Positions 53,537-64,000 of a DNA stretch of 64,000 nt are shown here, piece after piece. A program made the position numbers and the translations under genes. The DNA comes from Bradyrhizobium_A sp052115025 (GTDB lineage Bacteria > Pseudomonadota > Alphaproteobacteria > Rhizobiales > Xanthobacteraceae): contig NZ_JBFRFW010000017.1 of assembly GCF_052115025.1 (NCBI RefSeq), positions 124,001 through 188,000 on the forward strand, written 5' to 3'. Numbering within the stretch: the stretch's first letter is position 1; every line of letters starts with the position of its first letter. The notes below the pieces were generated by a model. The model saw only the letters and a program-made list of their open reading frames with translations. It was not told where the DNA came from and ran no database searches.

Positions 53537-54385
53537 ATGAAGATCGCATTCCAGGGCGAAAAGGGCGCGAACTCGCATATCGCCATCGCCGAGGCCTTCC
53601 CTGACGCCGAGGCCCTGCCCTGCGCGACCTTCGAGGACGCCCTTGCCGCTATTTCCTCAGGCGACGCCGATCTCGGCATGATTCCGATCGAGAACTCGGT
53701 GGCCGGCCGCGTCGCCGACATCCACCACCTGCTGCCGCATTCCGGGCTCTTCATCATCGGCGAGTGGTTCCTGCCGATCCGCCACCAGCTCGTCGCCCCC
53801 CGCGGCGCGACGCTGGAAGGCATCAAGACCGTGGAAAGTCACGTTCACGCCCTCGGCCAGTGCCGCAAGATCATCCGCCAGCTCGGCATCAAGCCCATCG
53901 TCGCCGTCGACACCGCAGGCTCGGCCCGCGCCGTCGCGGAGCGTGGCGACAAGACCTGCGCCGCGATTTCCTCGCGCCTTGCCGCCGAGATTTACGGCCT
54001 CGACATCCTGAGCGCCGACATCGAGGACGAATCCCACAACACCACCCGCTTCGTCGTGCTGTCGCGCACGGAAAAGTGGGCTCCGCAGACCGCGGCCCCG
54101 CTGGTGACGACCTTCGTGTTCCGGGTACGCAACCTGCCGGCGGCGCTCTACAAGGCGCTCGGCGGCTTCGCCACCAACGGCGTCAACATGACCAAGCTGG
54201 AAAGCTACATGGTCGACGGCAATTTCTTCGCCACGCAGTTCTATGCCGATGTGGATGGCCATCCCGACGACCGCTCGCTCGCCTATGCCCTGGAAGAGCT
54301 GCGCTTCTTCTCCAGGGAGCTGCGCATCATCGGTGTCTACCCGGCCCATCCGTTCCGGGCGACCTTCAGCGAGTCGGGGAGCTGA
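53537..54385 (+). CDS. pheA: Prephenate dehydratase
   Basis: A 282-residue enzyme that turns prephenate into phenylpyruvate for phenylalanine synthesis. The catalytic domain spans ~1-180 with GMIPIENSVAGRV (~50) and the NTTRFVVL motif (~170). A C-terminal ACT domain (~195-275) with LYKALGGFATNGVNMTKLES is for phenylalanine feedback. It is not fused to chorismate mutase. It is adjacent to kdsB but functionally unrelated. Confidence 0.95.
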   Translation: MKIAFQGEKGANSHIAIAEAFPDAEALPCATFEDALAAISSGDADLGMIPIENSVAGRVADIHHLLPHSGLFIIGEWFLPIRHQLVAPRGATLEGIKTVESHVHALGQCRKIIRQLGIKPIVAVDTAGSARAVAERGDKTCAAISSRLAAEIYGLDILSADIEDESHNTTRFVVLSRTEKWAPQTAAPLVTTFVFRVRNLPAALYKALGGFATNGVNMTKLESYMVDGNFFATQFYADVDGHPDDRSLAYALEELRFFSRELRIIGVYPAHPFRATFSESGS

Positions 54386-54731
54386 GCTTCAGAGGCGTGG
54401 GCAGAAATTTTACAGATTGATGAAATTCGAAGTGTGCCCACCTTCAAGAAATGCAACAGGCACCTTTCACCACGAGATATTCCTCTTTTATAATATAAGT
54501 TTAACTGAATCACAATCAGCGGACAGCTCGTTCGAGAACCGTCCCACAAGCCTTGATATCACCTCACGTATTCTACGAATAATGGGCTATGGTGGGAAAA
54601 TTCCCACGGAAATGGGGCCCTCAATGGGCTGGGCGCGGCCGGTCCCTTGGCCTATGTTTGCGACCCACATGGCAACAGCCCGGCGCGCATGACGCGGCCG
54701 CTATCATAAGTTGCGTGGAGTTCGAAACACA
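54386..54731 (+). other. 346-base leader region upstream of metF
   Basis: No gene. It has an inverted repeat GTGGGCA (54397-54403) / TGCCCAC (54435-54441), an unusually AT-rich part (about 54470-54520) with TATAAT at 54489-54494 and a weak TTTCAC 18 bases before it, and a 7-bp hairpin at 54592-54607. It probably holds the metF-metH promoter and a leader. I could not match it to a SAM or other known riboswitch. Confidence 0.5.
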
Positions 54732-55640
54732 ATGAGTGAGACTGCGCCGACCGCCAGCGGCGGCCCCGCCGCCAAACTCCCCCGTATCTCGTTCGAGTTC
54801 TTCCCGCCCAAGACGGCGGAGATGGAAACGAACCTGTGGGACACCATCAAGCGGCTCGCCCCGCTGCAGCCGACCTTCGTGTCCGTCACCTATGGCGCCG
54901 GCGGCTCGACCCGCGAGCGCACCCACGCGACCATCGCCCGCATTCTCAACGAGACTGACCTGCTGCCGGCCGCGCACCTGACCTGCGTCGGCGCACCGCG
55001 CGGCGAGATCGACGAGATCGTCGACCGTTATCACGAGATCGGCGTCCGCCACATCGTCGCCCTGCGCGGTGACCCGGTCGCGGGCATCGGCACCCCGTTC
55101 ATTGCGCATCCGGATGGCTACCAGACATCGTCCGAGCTGATCGCCGGCATCAAGCGCCGGCACCCCGACATCGAGGTCTCGGTCTCGGCCTATCCCGAAA
55201 AGCATCCGGAGAGCCCGACCTTCGACGCCGACATCGACGGTCTCAAGGCCAAGGTCGACGCCGGTGCGACGCGCGCCATCACCCAGGTGTTCTTCGACAA
55301 CGATCTCTACTACCGCTTCGTCGACCGCGTGCGTGCCCGCGGCATCGACATCCCGATCGTGCCCGGCATCATGCCGATGCACAATTTCAAGCAGGCGCGC
55401 AATTTCGTGACCCGTGCCGGCACCACCGTGCCGGACTGGCTGGCGGCAAAGTTCGACGGGCTGGACGACGATCCGGAGACCCGCAAGCTGGTGGCGGCAA
55501 CCGTCGCTGCCGGCCAGGTGCAGAAGCTCGCCAAGCAGGGCATCGACACCTTCCACTTCTACACCATGAACCGCGCCGACCTGGTGTTTGCCATCAGCCA
55601 CCTGCTCGGCCTGCGCCCGTCGCAGCAGCAGGCGGCCTGA
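54732..55640 (+). CDS. metF: Methylenetetrahydrofolate reductase
   Basis: A 302-residue flavoprotein that reduces methylene-THF to methyl-THF. The family motifs ISFEFFPPKT (~18), FVSVTYGAGGSTRERT (~50), HLTCVGAPRGEIDEI, HIVALRGDP and GVPGIMP-like VPGIMPMHNFKQ are all visible. The ATG at 54732 has GTGGAG upstream. metH follows 27 bases later, so the pair makes and uses the methyl group in one operon. Confidence 0.95.
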   Translation: MSETAPTASGGPAAKLPRISFEFFPPKTAEMETNLWDTIKRLAPLQPTFVSVTYGAGGSTRERTHATIARILNETDLLPAAHLTCVGAPRGEIDEIVDRYHEIGVRHIVALRGDPVAGIGTPFIAHPDGYQTSSELIAGIKRRHPDIEVSVSAYPEKHPESPTFDADIDGLKAKVDAGATRAITQVFFDNDLYYRFVDRVRARGIDIPIVPGIMPMHNFKQARNFVTRAGTTVPDWLAAKFDGLDDDPETRKLVAATVAAGQVQKLAKQGIDTFHFYTMNRADLVFAISHLLGLRPSQQQAA

Positions 55641-55667
55641 CCCCGAAACCTTTTGTATGAGTCCGAC

Positions 55668-59516
<3,849 letters not shown>

Positions 59517-59543
59517 CGCGCCCCGACCGATCCGATCGACGCC

Positions 59544-59576
59544 AAGATGGCCGGGCCTCTGCCCGGCCAATCTTGT
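59544..59576 (+). terminator. Terminator of metH
   Basis: A hairpin with GGCCGGGC (59549-59556) and GCCCGGCC (59561-59568), loop CTCT, flanked by AAGAT / ATCTT that extends the stem with one bulge. It separates metH from the convergent GST gene. Confidence 0.78.
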
Positions 59577-59620
59577 ATTCGAGCGAGACGAAACGCGTCG
59601 TCCCAGGCAGAGACGAGAAA

Positions 59621-60250
59621 CTAATCGCCCGGCGGCTGGAACGGCTGCACGATCTCCTTGAACTCAGGCAACGCCTCGCAGGCCGTTGCATGGGCGGCGA
59701 GCGCGGGCCAGTGCGCGACATCGACGACGCCGGGATGCGCCTCGCGCGTGAAACGGAGCGCGCAGCCGACCGCAATATCGGCGTGTCCGACCCGAGGCCC
59801 GAACCACCACGGTGACACGCGGCCGGCACGATCCTTTTCCAGCACATCGAGCACCGCCGCGATCTGGGTCCGGCAGCGCGCGAGCCACAGCTCCGAGCGT
59901 TCCTTGTGCAGCACGCGCTCATAGACGAGCGCGACCGCCTTGTCGCCAAGACCGGTGGCCAGCGCGCAGACCCTGAGCGCCTGCCGCCGCGGCGCGCCGT
60001 GCTCCGGCAGCATCGCCCGTCCCGGTCCTGCCAGTTCGTCGAGATAGTCGAGGATCGCAGCACTCTCGATCAGCACCTCGCCATCGTCCAGCACCAGCGT
60101 CGGAACCCGGCGCAACGGATTGAACGGTGCGATCTTGTCGGCGTCGCCGAAGGTCGACCACGGCCGGTGTTCGAAAGACAGACCATAAAGGCGCAGCGCA
60201 ATCGCCACGCGACGCACGAACGGGGAATCGTATTGTCCGATCAGGATCAC
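59621..60250 (-). CDS. Glutathione S-transferase
   Basis: A 209-residue protein. The N-terminal thioredoxin-like domain begins ILIGQYDSPFVRRVAIALRLYGL, with the cis-Pro region VPTLVLDDGEVLIES (~50-65). The C-terminal all-helical domain follows. The GTG at 60250 lies 7 bases after GGAGG, better placed than the GTG at 60256. It is divergent from the MerR regulator. It conjugates glutathione to electrophiles; substrate unknown. Confidence 0.88.
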   Translation of the reverse strand: MILIGQYDSPFVRRVAIALRLYGLSFEHRPWSTFGDADKIAPFNPLRRVPTLVLDDGEVLIESAAILDYLDELAGPGRAMLPEHGAPRRQALRVCALATGLGDKAVALVYERVLHKERSELWLARCRTQIAAVLDVLEKDRAGRVSPWWFGPRVGHADIAVGCALRFTREAHPGVVDVAHWPALAAHATACEALPEFKEIVQPFQPPGD

Positions 60251-60369
60251 GGGCACACCTCCAGCACATCGACCTGCCGAGGATGCCAAAATCACAGGCG
60301 GCTTCCTAGTCGCCCGGTCCGCAGATCTGATCCGCACGCATTCCGAACCACCTTCCCCCAGAAGCACGC

Positions 60370-60400
60370 TTGACTCTCCACCTGCTGGAGCCGGTAGAAC
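60370..60400 (+). promoter_or_regulatory. MerR-type promoter with 19-base spacer and internal dyad
   Basis: TTGACT (60370-60375), a 19-base spacer, TAGAAC (60395-60400). The spacer holds the dyad CTCCA-N5-TGGAG (60376-60390). An over-long spacer with an operator inside it is the mark of MerR-family-controlled promoters. The -10 ends 6 bases before the merR ATG. Confidence 0.65.
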
Positions 60401-60406
60401 GCCTCC

Positions 60407-61342
60407 ATGCACGGACGAACCTACTCCATCGGCGAGCTGTCGAAGCTCAGCGGCGTCTCCGTCCGCCGCCTCCGCTTCTATTCGGACGAGGGACTGCTGC
60501 CACCGACCGGTCGGGCGGACAGCGGCTACCGGATGTATGCCGACGCCGATCTCGCCCGTCTCGACCTGATCCTGGCGCTGCGCGAGGCCGGTGTATCGCT
60601 CGACGACATTCGCAAGCTGCAGTCACAGCACATCGCCCTCGGGGACGTGCTGCGGCTGCGCCTCGATGCCCTCGAAGCCGAGATCCGAGCAAAACGCCGC
60701 ATCGCGAACGTCCTGCGAGCGGCCTTGAAAGCCGATGACCCGACCCACCACGACCTCAGGAGACTATGGACCGTGACCAGCTTATCTCATGCCGAATTCC
60801 GCACCGCCGTCGAGCGATTCTACGACCAGGCGGCCAGCGGCCTGCAGATCGACCCGGCCTGGCGTCAGCAGATGATCGATGCCGCGACGCCCGACCTGCC
60901 CGACCATCCGACGCCGGCGCAGATCGATGCCTGGACCGAGCTTCAGGCGATGCTTGCCGACACCAGCTATGTTGACGCCGCCAAGGCCGGCATGGCGCAG
61001 ATGTGGGATGGCGCCTTCGATGCAGCAGCCTATGCTGCCGCGTCCGATGCCACGTTCGCCCGCGTCCACGAAGCGATCGCCGCAGGACAGGCGCCGCAAT
61101 CGGAGACCGGGCGGGTGATCGCCCAGGACTGGCTGGCGCAATCGGCGGCGGCGATGAAGCGGACGCCCGACGCCGCGTTCCTCGACTGGCAGCTGTCGCA
61201 GTATCGAACCCACCACGCGCGCTCGGCGCGCTATCAGGACCTGATGGCGATCCTGCGTGGCGATGACGCCGCCAGCCATACCGGCGACGCCTGGCGCTGG
61301 ATCGTCGAGGCCATGGGCCATCACCTCGGGCACAGCAGCTAG
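60407..61342 (+). CDS. MerR-family transcriptional regulator with unclassified C-terminal domain
   Basis: A 311-residue protein. The N-terminal MerR helix-turn-helix and wing (~5-75) read YSIGELSKLSGVSVRRLRFYSDEGLLPPTGR...GYRMYADADLARL, and a dimerisation helix follows (~80-110). The C-terminal ~190 residues are helix-rich and match no effector domain I know; they may bind a small ligand. No ribosome site precedes the ATG, and a MerR-type promoter lies directly upstream, so the mRNA may be leaderless and self-regulated. Confidence 0.87.
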   Translation: MHGRTYSIGELSKLSGVSVRRLRFYSDEGLLPPTGRADSGYRMYADADLARLDLILALREAGVSLDDIRKLQSQHIALGDVLRLRLDALEAEIRAKRRIANVLRAALKADDPTHHDLRRLWTVTSLSHAEFRTAVERFYDQAASGLQIDPAWRQQMIDAATPDLPDHPTPAQIDAWTELQAMLADTSYVDAAKAGMAQMWDGAFDAAAYAAASDATFARVHEAIAAGQAPQSETGRVIAQDWLAQSAAAMKRTPDAAFLDWQLSQYRTHHARSARYQDLMAILRGDDAASHTGDAWRWIVEAMGHHLGHSS

Positions 61343-61363
61343 CGGCAGCGGCTCGCCCAGAGG

Positions 61364-61963
61364 TCAGCGCGGCGTGCCGATCACCGGCACATGCGGCGCT
61401 GCCGTGAGCGGCAGGATGCCTGCGAGACGCGGATCGTCGACGATCTCGATCTGACGCCGGAACGGCAGGAAGCCGGAGCGCTGGTAGAACGCCAGCGCCG
61501 AGGGATGATCGAAGGAACAGGTGTGCACCCAGACCCGCGAGACCGGCGCCGACCAGGCGCGCTCCAGCGCGCGGTTCATCAGCCAGCGCCCAGCGCCACT
61601 GCCGATCAGCGGCGCTGTGACACCGAAGAACGCCAGCTCACAGTCGCCCGGGGTGCGAAAGTCGAGCTCCAGCAGCCCTTCATCGTGGCCCTCGCTCTCC
61701 AGCGCGTACACCTCGACCTGAGGCGAGCGGAGAATCGCCGCGAGATCTGCATCCGGCATAACGAGGCGGGAATACCACAGCCAGTTTTCGCCGATCCGGC
61801 GATACAGCGCACGAAACCAGGCGAGGTCGGGCGAGACCACCCGCCGCAGCGACCAGTCGCCCTCGGGTCCACGATGCAGCGGCGGCAGCGCATGCATCTC
61901 GAGATGCGTCACCACCGCGGCGATCTTGCGGGCGGGCAGGTCGTGATAGTGGTCCGCGAGCAT
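61364..61963 (-). CDS. GNAT-family N-acetyltransferase
   Basis: A 199-residue protein. The acetyl-CoA fold covers ~45-185: GLLELDFRTPGDCELAFFGVTAPLIGSGAGRWLMNRAL has the beta-4 strand and the P-loop motif A (GSGAGRWL), and SALAFYQRSGFLPF is the family's alpha-4 motif. The substrate is unknown. It is 9 bases after glpK on the same strand and may be co-transcribed. Confidence 0.87.
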   Translation of the reverse strand: MLADHYHDLPARKIAAVVTHLEMHALPPLHRGPEGDWSLRRVVSPDLAWFRALYRRIGENWLWYSRLVMPDADLAAILRSPQVEVYALESEGHDEGLLELDFRTPGDCELAFFGVTAPLIGSGAGRWLMNRALERAWSAPVSRVWVHTCSFDHPSALAFYQRSGFLPFRRQIEIVDDPRLAGILPLTAAPHVPVIGTPR

Positions 61964-61972
61964 GGCGCCGGG

Positions 61973-63490
<1,518 letters not shown>

Positions 63491-63596
63491 GACGTTTCCT
63501 CGCTTGCGTTCGGTTGATCTGCGCTTGGCTTTCACTTGGCGCTTTGAGCGCAAACAAAGCGATTGTCGCCGCCGCCGTCAAGGCGGCCGGACAAAA

Positions 63597-63622
63597 CAAA
63601 GGCCCCGCGCGGGGGCCTTCCT
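63597..63622 (-). terminator. Terminator of the SDR gene
   Basis: An 8-bp GGCCCC/GGGGCC-type hairpin at about 63599-63622; on the minus strand it ends TTTGTTTTG. It separates the SDR gene from glpK. Confidence 0.72.
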
Positions 63623-63646
63623 CCCGATCTGACCCGGACGGGCTGC

Positions 63647-64000
63647 TCAGACCGACGCGGTGGTCACGCCACCATCGATCACGATGGTCTGCCCGGTCAT
63701 GAAGGTGGACGCATCGGACGCGAGATAGGCGACCGCGCCGGCGATCTCGTGGGGCTCGCCGATCCGGCGCAGCGGCGTCGTCGCCGTGCGGCGCGTGAGG
63801 ACGTCCTCGTTCTCCCACAGCGCGCGGGCAAAGTCGGTCTTCACAAGGCCGGGCGCGATGCAGTTCACCCGCACGTTCTTCGGCCCCCACTCGCCGGCGA
63901 GGCTACGGCACAGCGCGAAGTCCGCCGCCTTGGAGATGCCGTAGGCCCCGATCACGGTCGAGCCGCGCAGGCCGCCAATGCTGGAGATGATGACGACGGA
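63647..64000 (-). CDS. SDR family oxidoreductase (5' partial)
   Basis: The frame stays open to the window end, so the N-terminus with the NAD-binding Gly motif is missing. The 117 visible residues have the catalytic Ser in VVIISSIGG and the YxxxK motif in YGISK. PGLVKTDFARALWENE and the C-terminal TGQTIVIDGG, normal for classical SDR enzymes, follow. The substrate cannot be told. It is on the glpK strand but separated by a terminator. Confidence 0.9.
   Translation of the reverse strand, partial: SVVIISSIGGLRGSTVIGAYGISKAADFALCRSLAGEWGPKNVRVNCIAPGLVKTDFARALWENEDVLTRRTATTPLRRIGEPHEIAGAVAYLASDASTFMTGQTIVIDGGVTTASV

Noticed and set aside
54386..54731. SAM-II riboswitch before metF
   Set aside because: I could not find the conserved pseudoknot sequence blocks.

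Overview
The window is high-GC alphaproteobacterial DNA, most like the Nitrobacteraceae (Bradyrhizobium / Rhodopseudomonas / Afipia group). The pointers are a fused CysNC, a PhyR-NepR-EcfG general stress response module with matching GGAAC-N16/17-CGTT promoters, a membrane-anchored CycM-type cytochrome c, CtrA-like TTAA-N7-TTAA boxes in a Tad pilus locus, and a long-form UrtB. It reads as chromosomal core plus niche genes. I see no rRNA, tRNA, CRISPR array, insertion sequence or prophage. All family names come from reading the translations; no search was run.

Layout. 1-3.8 kb: end of a sulfate-assimilation cluster (cysNC partial, sulfate-binding protein, cysT, cysW) with no cysA beside it. 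4.0-6.2 kb: malate synthase G. 6.3-14.7 kb: a stress island with an L,D-transpeptidase/DUF2865 pair, DUF3309, DUF883 and holin-like membrane proteins, an exported protein, phyR divergent from nepR-ecfG, a CHASE/HWE sensor kinase with a degenerate ATP-binding site, a receiver protein whose phosphorylation Asp is Asn, and a 36-residue membrane protein. Near-perfect EcfG promoters precede several of these. 14.8-26.7 kb: one long minus-strand urea block, urtABCDE-ureDABC-(two monooxygenase-fold proteins)-ureEFG, headed by an excellent sigma-54 promoter. 27.1-29.4 kb: cold-shock group (DEAD-box helicase, second IF-1, CspA). 29.5-41.7 kb: a complete Tad/Flp pilus locus. 41.8-51.8 kb: M17 aminopeptidase and NlpC/P60 peptidase, convergent with a Yej-type peptide ABC transporter with two binding proteins. 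52.0-54.4 kb: cycM, kdsB, pheA. 54.7-59.5 kb: metF-metH. 59.6-64 kb: glutathione transferase, divergent MerR regulator, GNAT acetyltransferase, glpK and a truncated SDR dehydrogenase.

How the genes fit together. The urea block imports urea and hydrolyses it to ammonia in one nitrogen-regulated unit. The stress island links the sigma factor EcfG, its anti-sigma NepR and the anti-anti-sigma PhyR to envelope-remodelling target genes that carry EcfG promoters. Two neighbouring signalling proteins that each lack a key residue may be tuning modules for that pathway. The peptide block could import and break down short or cell-wall peptides. metF and metH make and use methyl-tetrahydrofolate for methionine synthesis.
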